Source: Marinobacter sp. SS13-12 (GTDB taxonomy: Bacteria; Pseudomonadota; Gammaproteobacteria; Pseudomonadales; Oleiphilaceae). From it: DNA of 64,000 nt. The translations under genes and the position numbers were made by a program. Position 1 is the first letter of the stretch, and each line of letters starts with the position of its first letter. Below the pieces are notes generated by a model. It did not search any database. It was not told where the DNA came from and saw only the letters and a list, made by a program, of their open reading frames with translations. Shown piece by piece: positions 18,514-26,992 of the stretch. The stretch covers positions 1,116,001 to 1,180,000 of the forward strand of contig NZ_JASSUA010000001.1 of the NCBI RefSeq assembly GCF_030227115.1, written 5' to 3'.

Positions 18514-20460
18514 ATGCTCCCCTTTCGTTTTGTTGACCGCGTCAAATTCATTGTAGAACGCCAGCTTGTCAAAGGCGCTGGTTTTCAGCTGTTGGTAGTG
18601 GGTGTCTTCATCGGGTTGATTTCCCTGATGGGTGGCCTGTTGGTGATTCCCTTCGGTGGCCCTCATGAGGATGTGGGGGGCGCCATCTGGTGGGCCTTTC
18701 TGCGGCTCACGGACCCGGGCTACCTGGGGGACGACGTGGGCAACTGGCAACGGCTGGTATCCACCATCCTGACCATCAGCGGCTACGTGGTGTTTATGGG
18801 TACTCTGGTGGCTATCCTGACTCGCTGGCTGATTGCCAAGATGACGGATCTGGAACGGGGACTGACGCCGGTCACCCTGAGAAACCATATCGTAGTGCTG
18901 GGCTGGACCAACCAGACGCTGCCCCTGCTCGGTGAATTGTTGGGCTCTTCGGGCCGTATGCGGCGGTTTCTGGAAAAGCACGATGCCAGCCGGTTGCGCC
19001 TGGTGGTGCTTTCGGAAACGGCCTCTGCCGCCCAGGTGCACGAACTGCGTAATGAGCCCGGAATCGGCCGCAAGGCGCGCCAGATCATTCTGCGTTCCGG
19101 TGCCGCCATCCAGCCGGATGCTCTGCAACGGGTGGCTTGCCTGGATGCCTCTGCGGTCATAGTGCCCAGCGCGGCCCATGAGGCGGGCAGCCTGGTAACG
19201 TCGGATATAGAAACCGTAAAGGCGCTGCTGTCGATTGCCGCACAGGCGCGGCACCTGGGTGCGCCCCTGCCGTTTGTGGTGGCCGAAATTCAGGACATTC
19301 GCAAACACCCGGTTATTGAGCGGGCCTATCCCGGCGAGATGGAGGTGGTTGCCGGTGATGCCACCATCAGCAGGCTGATGGTCCAGAACATCCTGCACCC
19401 GGGGCTGTCGGAAATCTATAACGAGCTGCTGAGTGCCGGAGAGGGCTGTGAGCTCTATATCCGGGGTGGTGAGTCCCTGGCGGGGCTGTCTCTCGGCGAA
19501 CTGGCCTCCCAGCGTTCCAGGGTTATTGTGCTGGGCGTCCTGAAACCGGGAGGCAAGGGCTGGAACGTGCAGATGCCGGCTTCATCGGACACCCTGATAG
19601 CTGCCGAAGACCGCGTTGTGATGCTGGCGCGGGACTACGCCGAAACCGAACCCGATCCCAGGGCCCCGCAACTGCCGTTAATCAATCGCGGGCAGGCCGT
19701 CAGCCATTCCGTTGCCTTTTCTGAACGCGTCCACCGGGTTCTGGTGCTGGGCTGGAACCGCCGCGTCCCCAGCCTGATCGATGAATTTGCCAGCTACACC
19801 AAGATGCGGTTTGAAGTGGATGTCGTCTCCGTGGTGCCCGCCCGGGAGCGTCAGCAGGAGATTGAACGGTATCTGGGCGAGCAGCACGCTGTGACCTGTC
19901 GTCATATTGAGGCGGATTACATGGTGGAGGGGGAGCTCAGGCGTGTGGGCCCGCTGAACTACGATTCCATCATGCTGGTCAGCAGTGATCGGCTGGCCTC
20001 CGGAGAAGAAGCTGACGCCCGGGCGATGGTGGGCTACCTCCAGCTGGAAGATTTGCTCAGTGAGGGTGGCCAGCGACCGCAGCTGATCATGGAGTTGAGT
20101 GATCCTGACAACCGTCATCTGTTAACCGGCCATCAGAGTGAAATGATGATCAGCCCGATGATTGTCAGCCATGTCCTTGCCCAGGTGGCGTTGCGGCGGG
20201 AGCTGAGGGTAGTTCTGGACGAGCTGTTTACGGTGGGTGGGGCCGAGATACAGTTCCGGGATCCTCATGACTACCCGCTACCGGCCAGTGCGGACTTCCA
20301 GGTGCTGGAGAAAGTGGTGGCGGCAAAAGGGGAGGTGGCGCTGGGTGTCTGGCGTGATCATGCCAATAAGCATGGGCGCCATGTGAGCCTCATTCCACCG
20401 AGAGACGAATATCTGGACCTGAATGCGGCCGACCGGCTAATCGTGATGTGCTGTTCCTGA
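18514..20460 (+). CDS. CASTOR/POLLUX-like ion channel with RCK/TrkA-N domains
   Basis: A protein of about 648 residues resembling the plant CASTOR/POLLUX (DMI1) channels and their bacterial relatives. Two N-terminal hydrophobic segments (about residues 23-45 and 84-106) flank a short pore-loop-like region, AIWWAFLRLTDPGYLGDD. After that come two Rossmann-like RCK domains: NHIVVLGWTNQTLPLLGELL and RVLVLGWNRRVPSLIDEFAS. Such proteins are ligand-gated cation channels in plants; ion and ligand for the bacterial forms are not settled. ATG at 18514 has AAAAGGA upstream; an ATG two codons earlier is possible. Downstream lies a convergent CBS-domain gene. Confidence 0.87.
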   Translation: MLPFRFVDRVKFIVERQLVKGAGFQLLVVGVFIGLISLMGGLLVIPFGGPHEDVGGAIWWAFLRLTDPGYLGDDVGNWQRLVSTILTISGYVVFMGTLVAILTRWLIAKMTDLERGLTPVTLRNHIVVLGWTNQTLPLLGELLGSSGRMRRFLEKHDASRLRLVVLSETASAAQVHELRNEPGIGRKARQIILRSGAAIQPDALQRVACLDASAVIVPSAAHEAGSLVTSDIETVKALLSIAAQARHLGAPLPFVVAEIQDIRKHPVIERAYPGEMEVVAGDATISRLMVQNILHPGLSEIYNELLSAGEGCELYIRGGESLAGLSLGELASQRSRVIVLGVLKPGGKGWNVQMPASSDTLIAAEDRVVMLARDYAETEPDPRAPQLPLINRGQAVSHSVAFSERVHRVLVLGWNRRVPSLIDEFASYTKMRFEVDVVSVVPARERQQEIERYLGEQHAVTCRHIEADYMVEGELRRVGPLNYDSIMLVSSDRLASGEEADARAMVGYLQLEDLLSEGGQRPQLIMELSDPDNRHLLTGHQSEMMISPMIVSHVLAQVALRRELRVVLDELFTVGGAEIQFRDPHDYPLPASADFQVLEKVVAAKGEVALGVWRDHANKHGRHVSLIPPRDEYLDLNAADRLIVMCCS

Positions 20461-20474
20461 AACAGGGGCCCGGT

Positions 20475-20864
20475 TTATTCAATCGTATCCAGCAGGGCTG
20501 CCATAATATCATCCATGACCACGAAGCCCACCAGATCGTTATCCTGTAGCACCAGCAGGCGCTTTACGCGGTGCTGGCTCATCAGGCTGGCCGCATAGCG
20601 AATGCCAAGATGCTCCCCGACGCTGATCACCGGCTTGGCACAGGCGTCGTAGACATTGAGCAGGTCGATATCGCCGTCTTCCGCAATCACGGCCTTGAGA
20701 ATGTTGGTGTAGGTAATCAGGCCGTAGGCATCGTGCTCATTCTGTTTTTCCACCACCAGTGATTTCACCTCGTGCCTTTTCATCAGCGACAAGGCCTCAC
20801 GGAGGCTGGCAAACGGGGATACATTGATGGTATCCCGGATCATCACATCCCTTACTAGTTTCAT
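20475..20864 (-). CDS. CBS-pair domain protein
   Basis: A 129-residue protein made of one tandem CBS pair and little else. The repeats are visible as VRDVMIRDTINVSPFASLRE with SLMKRHEVKSLVV, and ACAKPVISVGEHLGIRYAAS with LMSQHRVKRLLVL followed by GFVVMDDI. CBS pairs usually bind adenine nucleotides and act as energy or nucleotide sensors. It is the third gene of a unit with a DUF1538 membrane protein and a PII-like protein, 13 bp after the latter, so it probably helps gate that transporter. Start ATG is unambiguous. Confidence 0.9.
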   Translation of the reverse strand: MKLVRDVMIRDTINVSPFASLREALSLMKRHEVKSLVVEKQNEHDAYGLITYTNILKAVIAEDGDIDLLNVYDACAKPVISVGEHLGIRYAASLMSQHRVKRLLVLQDNDLVGFVVMDDIMAALLDTIE

Positions 20865-20877
20865 TCCGATGCTCCGC

Positions 20878-21228
20878 CTAGAGTGAGTCTTTTACGTGTT
20901 GTTCGAATTTTTCAACCTGTGTCAGGTCTATGCCTCCAAGGTGTTCCAGAGGCAGAGTGAAAACCAGTCCCCGGGAATCGTTCTTTTCTGGCATGAGCAT
21001 GTGTTGTATGGCTTTCAGGATATCCAGCGACAGCCCTTTTTCCAGCACCATTACGAGAATACTCTGGCTGCCGTCATAGGTCAGGCCAAAGAAGGTTTTT
21101 TTGGCGGTATTGCTGATACCGCGACCGGCCAGGACAGTGACACCGCCCGCGCCGAGGTCCCGGGCGGCATCGATGCAATCCTGTTCCTGATCTTCCGGCA
21201 CGATAGCGACGAGTACAGAGAATTTCAT
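20878..21228 (-). CDS. PII-like signalling protein
   Basis: A 116-residue small protein resembling the PII (GlnB/GlnK) superfamily. It starts with a beta strand, KFSVLVAIVPEDQEQDCIDA, followed by AARDLGAGGVTVLAGRGI, and the typical alpha/beta repeat. It lacks the uridylylated Tyr-loop sequence of GlnB, so it is a PII-like protein rather than a classical nitrogen regulator. Its ATG overlaps the stop of the DUF1538 gene (ATGA), which indicates translational coupling. The expected role is to bind a small molecule and regulate the DUF1538 membrane protein; this is inferred from context. Confidence 0.8.
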   Translation of the reverse strand: MKFSVLVAIVPEDQEQDCIDAARDLGAGGVTVLAGRGISNTAKKTFFGLTYDGSQSILVMVLEKGLSLDILKAIQHMLMPEKNDSRGLVFTLPLEHLGGIDLTQVEKFEQHVKDSL

Positions 21229-22775
21229 GTGGACAGTTTCCTTCGTGCAGCGATGTGGTCACCAACAATGGCATAGGCCATTACCGTGATGATGGGAAAG
21301 ATAGAGGCAAAGGCAATCAGCCCGAAGCCATCGATCAGCACACTGCGCCCCTCGATGTTGCCGGCAAGGCCGATCCCCAGTGCCGTCACCAGTGGCACGG
21401 TAACCTCTGATGTGGTCACGCCACCAAGATCATAGGCCAGTGCAATAATATAGCGCGGGGCAATGGCGGTCAGCATGACAACCACCAGGTAGCCCCCCAT
21501 GATGTAGTAGTGGATGGAGTCACCGACGATGATCCGATGCACACCGACGGTGATGCCGATGGCAACACCCAGGGCGACAAACAGGCGAATGGCATTGCCG
21601 TTCAGGGTGCCGGCTGCCGCGTCTTCCGCCTGCTGGCCGATTGCAATGAGAGCCGGCTCCGCCATGGTGGTGGCGAATCCGATCATGAACGCAAACAGAT
21701 AGATAAACAGGAATCCGTCAAGGCTGATCAGCTGCTCCGCCATGCTGGTGCCAATGGGAAACAGGCCAAGTTTCAGGCCAACGACGAACGCATAGAGACC
21801 CAGAATGACCAGGGCAAAACCAAAGAGAATCTTGCGGGGGTTGCTGAAGCGCCGTCGCAATACCAGATACTGGAAGACGAGTATGGTGAGTATGATGGGC
21901 AATACGTCCCGCACCATCTCGGCCAGCTCCAGCAGCATTTTCAGGGGTCCGGCCACCGGAGGTCGGCCATGGCCGGTTTCCATCAGTAATTCGCTGTCTG
22001 TCTGTTCTCCGGAATAAACCACAATGCCGTATAACTGAACCGTGATCATCGGCACCATCACTGCCAGCGCCACCAGCCCGAAACCGTCGGTGAGCGGATT
22101 GCGGCCACGAATCGAGACGGCGAGGCCGATACCCAGCGCGGCCACCAGGGGAACCGTGACCACGTTGGTGGTGACGCCGCCGGAGTCATAGGCCAGACCA
22201 ACGATTTCCTCAGGCGCAAACCAGGTGACGGCCACGACGATGATGTAGCCGACAATCATGAACCAGTGCAGTGGGTAGCCCATAATCGTTCTGAATACGC
22301 CCAACCCGATTACAACGCCCACCGAGGTTGCCACCAGTAATCGCAGGGTGACGGCGTCAATCCTGCCGCCGCTGATTTCCTGTGCCTGTTGTGCCACTGC
22401 AATGAGAGCGGGCTCCGCCACCACCGCGGAAAACCCGAGCGCAAACCCGAAGGCCAGCAGGATGGGAACAGAGCCACGGCGGGCAAACTGGTTGGACAGG
22501 CTTTTTCCCACCGGAAAAATGCTCAGCTCCAGCCCCTGAAGGAACAGCGCAATACCGACCGCCACGATGAGCAGTCCAAAGGCCATGCCCAGCGTGTTTT
22601 CCGGTACCTGTTGCAGAATAGCGAACTGGAAGAACACCACAACCGCCACGATGGGCAAGAGGTTTTTGAGGGCATGTAGAAGAGAGTGGCCGAAAGCTCG
22701 AATGTAAAACACCGGGGCCTGGTACCTGTGTCGTGTTCTGAAGCTTATGAAGCGGTTCGCTACCTGAATCAACAT
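21225..22775 (-). CDS. DUF1538 membrane protein with internal duplication
   Basis: A 516-residue polytopic membrane protein of the DUF1538 family. Two homologous halves are obvious: each has an AEPALIA(V/I)(A/G)QQA motif, a LAYD(S/L)GGVTT segment followed by VTVPLV and ALGIGLA, and an ending DGFGL(V/I)A(L/F)A. Such inverted or tandem repeats with conserved motifs in hydrophobic segments are typical of secondary transporters or channels. Function unknown. The 4-bp overlap with a PII-like gene and linkage to a CBS gene suggest regulated transport. The start ATG at 22775 was preferred over an upstream in-frame TTG (22814). Confidence 0.85.
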   Translation of the reverse strand: MLIQVANRFISFRTRHRYQAPVFYIRAFGHSLLHALKNLLPIVAVVVFFQFAILQQVPENTLGMAFGLLIVAVGIALFLQGLELSIFPVGKSLSNQFARRGSVPILLAFGFALGFSAVVAEPALIAVAQQAQEISGGRIDAVTLRLLVATSVGVVIGLGVFRTIMGYPLHWFMIVGYIIVVAVTWFAPEEIVGLAYDSGGVTTNVVTVPLVAALGIGLAVSIRGRNPLTDGFGLVALAVMVPMITVQLYGIVVYSGEQTDSELLMETGHGRPPVAGPLKMLLELAEMVRDVLPIILTILVFQYLVLRRRFSNPRKILFGFALVILGLYAFVVGLKLGLFPIGTSMAEQLISLDGFLFIYLFAFMIGFATTMAEPALIAIGQQAEDAAAGTLNGNAIRLFVALGVAIGITVGVHRIIVGDSIHYYIMGGYLVVVMLTAIAPRYIIALAYDLGGVTTSEVTVPLVTALGIGLAGNIEGRSVLIDGFGLIAFASIFPIITVMAYAIVGDHIAARRKLST

Positions 22776-22955
22776 AGTAGCACCGGCTGTGCAGGGGTGC
22801 CTGATACACCTCAAGTTTGATGCTTATAGGTATTCACACGAAAAATGCCGAATATAGATAATATAAATTTCAATTATAAAATCAAACCCACTAAAGTAAC
22901 CGTCAATGTCAGCGGACTGAATGTTTTTTGAACGGACGCTGGCTCGCTGAAGTTG

Positions 22956-22974
22956 CTTTTATGCTTCATAAAAG
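22956..22974 (+). other. 8-bp hairpin upstream of aceA
   Basis: CTTTTATG-CTT-CATAAAAG forms a perfect stem-loop about 35 bases before the aceA start, within the probable 5' untranslated region of an otherwise AT-rich leader (22776-23008). It could affect message stability or translation, or be a protein-binding dyad. No function is known. Confidence 0.35.
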
Positions 22975-23008
22975 AGCACCTCAAACCGTAGAAGACAGGA
23001 CTGAGATC

Positions 23009-24598
23009 ATGCCATACGCAAACGACGTTGACGCCATTGCTTCCATTCTGAAGCAGAACCCCACCTGGAATGCCATCAAGCCTGAGCACGCTGCTCGCAT
23101 GCGCGCCCAGAACAAATTCAGGACTGGCCTGGACATCGCCAAGTACACCGCGAAAATCATGCGCGAAGACATGGCGAACTACGATAAAGACACCTCCCAG
23201 TACACGCAGTCACTGGGTTGCTGGCACGGATTTATCGGCCAGCAAAAGATGATCTCCATCAAGAAGCATTTCGGTAGCACCAAGCGTCGTTACCTGTACC
23301 TGTCCGGCTGGATGGTTGCAGCACTGCGTTCCGAGTTCGGCCCGCTGCCTGATCAGTCCATGCACGAGAAGACGGCTGTTTCCGGCCTGATCGAAGAGCT
23401 GTACACCTTCCTGCGCCAGGCGGACGCATGGGAACTGAACCACCTGTTCCGTGCCCTGGAAGAAGCCCAGAAGGCTGGCGACAACGCCAAGGCAGACGAG
23501 CTGATCAAGCAGATCGATAACCACGAAACCCACATCGTGCCGATCATTGCCGACATCGACGCTGGTTTCGGTAACGCCGAAGCGACTTACCTGCTGGCCA
23601 AGCAGATGATCGAAGCCGGTGCCTGCTGCATCCAGATCGAGAATCAGGTATCTGACGAGAAGCAGTGTGGCCACCAGGACGGCAAGGTTACCGTTCCGCA
23701 CGCCGACTTCCTGTCCAAGATCAACGCCGTTCGCCTGGCGTTCCTGGAGCTGGGTGTGGACGACGGCGTTATCGTTGCCCGTACCGACTCGCTGGGCGCT
23801 GGCCTGACCCAGAAGATTGCCGTGACCGACGAGCCGGGCGATCTGGGTGACCAGTACAACAGCTTCATCGATGGTGATGTTATCGACAAGGCCGAAGACA
23901 TCAACAACGGCGATGTTGTGATCAAGCAGAACGGCCAGCTGGTCAAGCCGAAGCGTCTGGCTTCTGGCCTGTTCCAGTTCAAGCCGGGCACTGGCGAAGA
24001 TCGTGTGGTTCTGGACTGTATCACCAGCCTGCAGAACGGCGCTGACCTGCTGTGGATCGAAACCGAGAAGCCCCACGTTGGCCAGATCGCTGCCATGGTT
24101 AACCGCATCAAGGAAGTGGTGCCCGACGCCAAGCTGGTCTACAACAACAGCCCGTCGTTCAACTGGACCCTGAACTTCCGTCAGCAGGTATTCGATGCCT
24201 GGAAGGAAGAAGGCAAGGACGTGTCTGCTTACGAGCGCGCCGACCTGATGAACGCCAAGTATGACGACACTGATCTCGGCAAGCTGGCCGACGAGTGGAC
24301 CGCCAACTTCCAGCGTGACGGCGCCCGTGAAGCCGGTATCTTCCACCACCTGATCACCCTGCCGACTTACCACACCGCGGCCCTGTCTACCGACAACCTG
24401 GCCAAGGGCTACTTCGGTGACGAAGGCATGCTGGCCTACGTTGCCGGTGTTCAGCGCAAGGAAATCCGTCAGGGCATCGCGACGGTGAAGCACCAGGACA
24501 TGGCCGGTTCCAACATCGGCGATGACCACAAAGAGTTCTTCGCAGGTGACGCAGCCCTGAAGGCTGGCGGTAAAGACAACACCATGAACCAGTTCTAA
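23009..24598 (+). CDS. aceA: Isocitrate lyase
   Basis: This enzyme cleaves isocitrate to succinate and glyoxylate, the first step of the glyoxylate shunt, needed for growth on acetate, fatty acids or alkanes. The 529-residue protein is of the Pseudomonas type. The active-site motif is KQCGH (Cys220) where enteric enzymes have KKCGH. Other signatures are PIIADIDAGFGNAEATYLLA, FNWTLNF (here SPSFNWTLNF) and the long insertion typical of this subgroup. The start MPYANDVD has AGGA upstream; the frame is open further up but that part looks non-coding. It is a single-gene unit closed by two hairpins at 24619-24682. Confidence 0.97.
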   Translation: MPYANDVDAIASILKQNPTWNAIKPEHAARMRAQNKFRTGLDIAKYTAKIMREDMANYDKDTSQYTQSLGCWHGFIGQQKMISIKKHFGSTKRRYLYLSGWMVAALRSEFGPLPDQSMHEKTAVSGLIEELYTFLRQADAWELNHLFRALEEAQKAGDNAKADELIKQIDNHETHIVPIIADIDAGFGNAEATYLLAKQMIEAGACCIQIENQVSDEKQCGHQDGKVTVPHADFLSKINAVRLAFLELGVDDGVIVARTDSLGAGLTQKIAVTDEPGDLGDQYNSFIDGDVIDKAEDINNGDVVIKQNGQLVKPKRLASGLFQFKPGTGEDRVVLDCITSLQNGADLLWIETEKPHVGQIAAMVNRIKEVVPDAKLVYNNSPSFNWTLNFRQQVFDAWKEEGKDVSAYERADLMNAKYDDTDLGKLADEWTANFQRDGAREAGIFHHLITLPTYHTAALSTDNLAKGYFGDEGMLAYVAGVQRKEIRQGIATVKHQDMAGSNIGDDHKEFFAGDAALKAGGKDNTMNQF

Positions 24599-24618
24599 AC
24601 AACGGTTCGGTTGTCATT

Positions 24619-24682
24619 GAAGCGGGCTGTAAGGCCCGCTTCAGAACCCGAAACCCCGCCTTGCGCGGGGTTTTGTTTTTTT
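24619..24682 (+). terminator. Double terminator after aceA
   Basis: Two hairpins lie in tandem. GAAGCGGGC pairs with GCCCGCTTC (24619-24642), then AAACCCCGC pairs with GCGGGGTTT (24651-24673), followed by a T-rich tract to 24682. The second is a classic intrinsic terminator and separates aceA from the next operon. The rest of the 24599-24972 gap holds a perfect dyad and a sigma-54 promoter for the repeat-protein operon. Confidence 0.92.
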
Positions 24683-24754
24683 ACAGTAACGTTTTTAGTC
24701 AGGTTGCTGAAATCACGCCATAAACGGTCTGTTTGATCTTTTCCCCCGCCAACT

Positions 24755-24774
24755 CTGTTTCATTCCTGAAACAG
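24755..24774. promoter_or_regulatory. Perfect dyad, candidate enhancer site
   Basis: CTGTTTCA-TTCC-TGAAACAG is a perfect 8-bp inverted repeat centred about 99 bp upstream of the GG of the -24 element. Half-site-like CTGTTTG and CTGTTTC copies occur at 24729 and 24799. The distance and dyad symmetry fit an upstream activating sequence for an enhancer-binding protein, possibly the one encoded at 28593-29969. The dyad is seen; the role is inferred. Confidence 0.6.
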
Positions 24775-24861
24775 TCTGCTCCCTTCATGAATACGGCTCT
24801 GTTTCTAGCTGTGCTCATAAAGCCTAATTAAAACAATCAGATAAAAATTAATTAACGATTC

Positions 24862-24877
24862 TGGCACGGGAATCGCA
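24862..24877 (+). promoter_or_regulatory. Sigma-54 promoter of the repeat-protein operon
   Basis: TGGCACG-GGAA-TCGCA matches the -24/-12 consensus TGGCACR-N4-TTGCW with one mismatch and keeps the essential GG and GC exactly ten bases apart. Transcription would start near 24889, about 85 bases before the ATG of the Ser-Asp-Asn repeat gene. It implies that RpoN and an enhancer-binding protein switch the operon on. Confidence 0.85.
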
Positions 24878-24972
24878 CCTGTTATCTAGCGGGTCTGAAC
24901 CTTGGCTTACCGAAGGCTAGCGGTTTGAGTCGGATCCCTCTAAAAGCCAATAATCGAAAAGGAAGCGATATT

Positions 24973-25878
24973 ATGAACACCAAGAAAAGTTTGCTAGCAG
25001 CTGCCATTGCGATGAGTCTGGGTGTTTCCGGTTTTGCCTACGCGGACCAGGGCGGTGACGGGGATCCGAATACCAATGCGGATGATACCTCCGTTGCCAA
25101 CAATGACCAGTCCGGCAACACTAACTCCGGTAACGACAATTCCGACAATTCCGACAACTCGGATAATTCGGATAACAGCACCGATGTTGCTGATTCGTTC
25201 AAGATTGCCGAAAGCGGCAACGACAATTCGGACAATACGGACAACTCCGATAACAGTGACAACTCCGATAACAGCGACAACTCGGACAACAGCACCGATG
25301 TTGCCGACTCGTTCAAGATTGCCGACAGCGGCAATGACAATTCGGACAATTCGGATAATTCCGATAACAGCGACAACTCGGACAACAGCACCGATGTTGC
25401 CGACTCGTTCAAGATTGCCGACAGTGGCAATGACAATTCGGACAATTCGGATAATTCCGACAACAGCGACAATTCCGATAACAGTGACAACTCGGACAAC
25501 TCCGATAATTCGGACAACAGCACCGATGTGAGTGATTCGTTCAAGATCGCTGACAGCGGTAACGACTCGTCCGATAACTCGGATAACTCGGATAATTCGG
25601 ACAATTCCGATAATTCGCTGACCCTGGACCTGGAAGTATACCTGAACAACGCCGATCTGGACGGCAACGTTACGGATACCACAGTCACCTACGGTCATGC
25701 CAACGGCGAAGGTTCCTACACCGAGGTTCGTAACAGTAACGAAATCTCCGGTGGCTCAGCGAACTACACCGGCGTCGGGGCATTTGCCCAGACTGCAGGC
25801 AATGCCAACGTTACACAGGCTAATGTCAGCATACAGTCTAGCCTGAACGCTGGCAGCGGTGGTGCCGGCACTGAATGA
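24973..25878 (+). CDS. Secreted Ser-Asp-Asn repeat protein (surface-fibre candidate)
   Basis: A 301-residue secreted protein. It has a Sec signal peptide (NTKKSLLAAAIAMSLGVSG, cleavage near AYA-DQ). Residues 52-215 or so are almost pure Ser-Asp-Asn triplets broken four times by an NSTDV(A/S)DSFKIA(D/E)SGND unit. The C-terminal part, about 80 residues, begins LTLDLEVYLNNADLDG and ends with GVGAFAQTAGNANVTQANVS, a motif shared with the two small proteins downstream. It is very acidic and lacks Cys. It may be a calcium-binding stalk or a fibre subunit; function is inferred. AAGGAAG precedes the ATG. First gene of the sigma-54 operon. Confidence 0.85.
   Translation: MNTKKSLLAAAIAMSLGVSGFAYADQGGDGDPNTNADDTSVANNDQSGNTNSGNDNSDNSDNSDNSDNSTDVADSFKIAESGNDNSDNTDNSDNSDNSDNSDNSDNSTDVADSFKIADSGNDNSDNSDNSDNSDNSDNSTDVADSFKIADSGNDNSDNSDNSDNSDNSDNSDNSDNSDNSDNSTDVSDSFKIADSGNDSSDNSDNSDNSDNSDNSLTLDLEVYLNNADLDGNVTDTTVTYGHANGEGSYTEVRNSNEISGGSANYTGVGAFAQTAGNANVTQANVSIQSSLNAGSGGAGTE
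25135..25619 (+). repeat. Ser-Asp-Asn coding repeat tract
   Basis: About 485 bp of 9-bp units encoding Ser-Asp-Asn with silent changes (TCC/TCG, GAC/GAT, AAC/AAT), broken by four copies of a longer unit encoding TDV(A/S)DSFKIA. Copy number can be expected to vary between strains by slippage or recombination, and the tract could be mis-assembled from short reads. The same low complexity opens long frames on the other strands that are not genes. Confidence 0.93.
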
Positions 25879-25936
25879 GGCATCCAGGCCGCACCTGCTG
25901 TTTCGGGTGCGGCCCGGTTATTCCGGGAGAACTGCC

Positions 25937-26287
25937 ATGGGTTGCGTCATCAGATGGAAACTGAAGGCTGCCTTGCTGGCGTTAATGTTCGGGGCAACGG
26001 GACTGGTATCGGCCGAGGAGTGGATGGATGCCACCCCGTTGTCGGCGGATGAGCTGGCGGATTCAAGCGGCCGCCAGGGAATTCCGATGCAGTGGCAGAT
26101 TAACGATAACCAGCAGAATGCAAATGTGTCCGATAACCTGTTGTCGGGGAATGTTGTCACGGGTAATAACAGTATTTCCGACAATGCGTTCGGCAACATG
26201 AGCGGGGTTGCCACCGTTATCCAGAACACCGGTAACCAGGTGGTCATTCAGGACAGTACCCAGATCAATATACTTCTTAATCACTGA
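25937..26287 (+). CDS. Small secreted Asn/Gln-rich protein with ELAD leader motif
   Basis: A 116-residue secreted protein. Signal peptide to about residue 26 (LLALMFGATGLVSA). Directly after it comes TPLSADELADSSGRQG (33-48), which resembles a double-glycine leader. The remainder is rich in Asn, Gln, Ser and Gly (QINDNQQNANVSDNLLSGN) and ends in GVATVIQNTGNQVVIQDSTQ plus INILLNH, the motif shared by the other secreted proteins here. Composition recalls curlin or Fap subunits. Start chosen for GGGAG just upstream. It lies 58 bp after the repeat-protein gene and 12 bp before the C39 peptidase gene. Family not recognised. Confidence 0.78.
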   Translation: MGCVIRWKLKAALLALMFGATGLVSAEEWMDATPLSADELADSSGRQGIPMQWQINDNQQNANVSDNLLSGNVVTGNNSISDNAFGNMSGVATVIQNTGNQVVIQDSTQINILLNH

Positions 26288-26299
26288 TGGAGGTGGGCC

Positions 26300-26992
26300 A
26301 TGGCCAGAAAGGTTCTTGTTGCGATCTGCGCGAGTGCCGGGCTGCTATGGTCCACTGCCTTCGCCGGCTCGGTCATGGTGCCGGGTATTGGTGGTGATTT
26401 TCGGTTAGATGTAAAAAGTTTCGAGAACCGGCGCTTTGACAGCGTCATGCGCCAGCAGTATGACTTCAGTTGCGGCTCCGCAGCCGTAGCTTCCTTGTTG
26501 TCCTTTCACTACGAAGATCAGGTAACAGAGCACGATGTCTTCATCGAGATGCTCGCGCTGGCAGACGAAAAGAAGGTGCGCCAGGAGGGTTTCTCCATGC
26601 TTGATATGAAGCGCTACCTGGAGGCCAGAGGGTACCAGGCCGATGGCTTTCGCATGCCGTTGACCGGCCTCAGGGAGAAAGTGCGATTACCCATGATTGT
26701 GTTGTTGAACATTGATGGCTTCCGGCATTTCGTTTTGATCAAGGGGATCAGCGAAGACGAGGTCCTGGTAGGGGATCCGGCGCGGGGGCTGAAGGTTTAT
26801 TCCTACGCAAAATTCAGCGAGTACTGGAACGGCACCGCCTTTATTATCCGCAGCCATCTTGGGCAAGGGAGAGACGCCTTTCTCGGCGACGGGCATTGGC
26901 CTCAGGTTGCCAGGGCGCCGGTACAGAAAGGCCTGAGCGGTCCTTCACTCGGGCACACATTACCCTACTGGCCCTCTTCAAGGGAATGGTGA
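26300..26992 (+). CDS. Periplasmic C39-family peptidase (FapD-like)
   Basis: A 230-residue predicted cysteine peptidase with a Sec signal peptide (cleavage near AFA-GS), so it acts in the periplasm rather than as part of an ABC exporter. The active-site Cys is in RQQYDFSCGSAAVASLL (Cys58, with an oxyanion-hole Gln just before), the His in DGFRHFVLIKGI (His143) and a third residue in VGDPARG (Asp159). FapD of the Pseudomonas amyloid system is of the same type. Its position between two secreted proteins with double-glycine-like motifs suggests that it matures them. The stop overlaps the next start (TGATG). Confidence 0.88.
   Translation: MARKVLVAICASAGLLWSTAFAGSVMVPGIGGDFRLDVKSFENRRFDSVMRQQYDFSCGSAAVASLLSFHYEDQVTEHDVFIEMLALADEKKVRQEGFSMLDMKRYLEARGYQADGFRMPLTGLREKVRLPMIVLLNIDGFRHFVLIKGISEDEVLVGDPARGLKVYSYAKFSEYWNGTAFIIRSHLGQGRDAFLGDGHWPQVARAPVQKGLSGPSLGHTLPYWPSSREW

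Noticed and set aside
25135..25619. Possible CRISPR array or satellite
   Set aside because: The repeat unit is 9 bp, in coding frame, and has no unique spacers of constant length.
24994..25698. Long frames opposite and out of frame with the Ser-Asp-Asn repeat
   Set aside because: They arise from the 9-bp repeat and have the monotony expected of translated repeat DNA. Only the frame with signal peptide, ribosome site and sensible C-terminus is credible.
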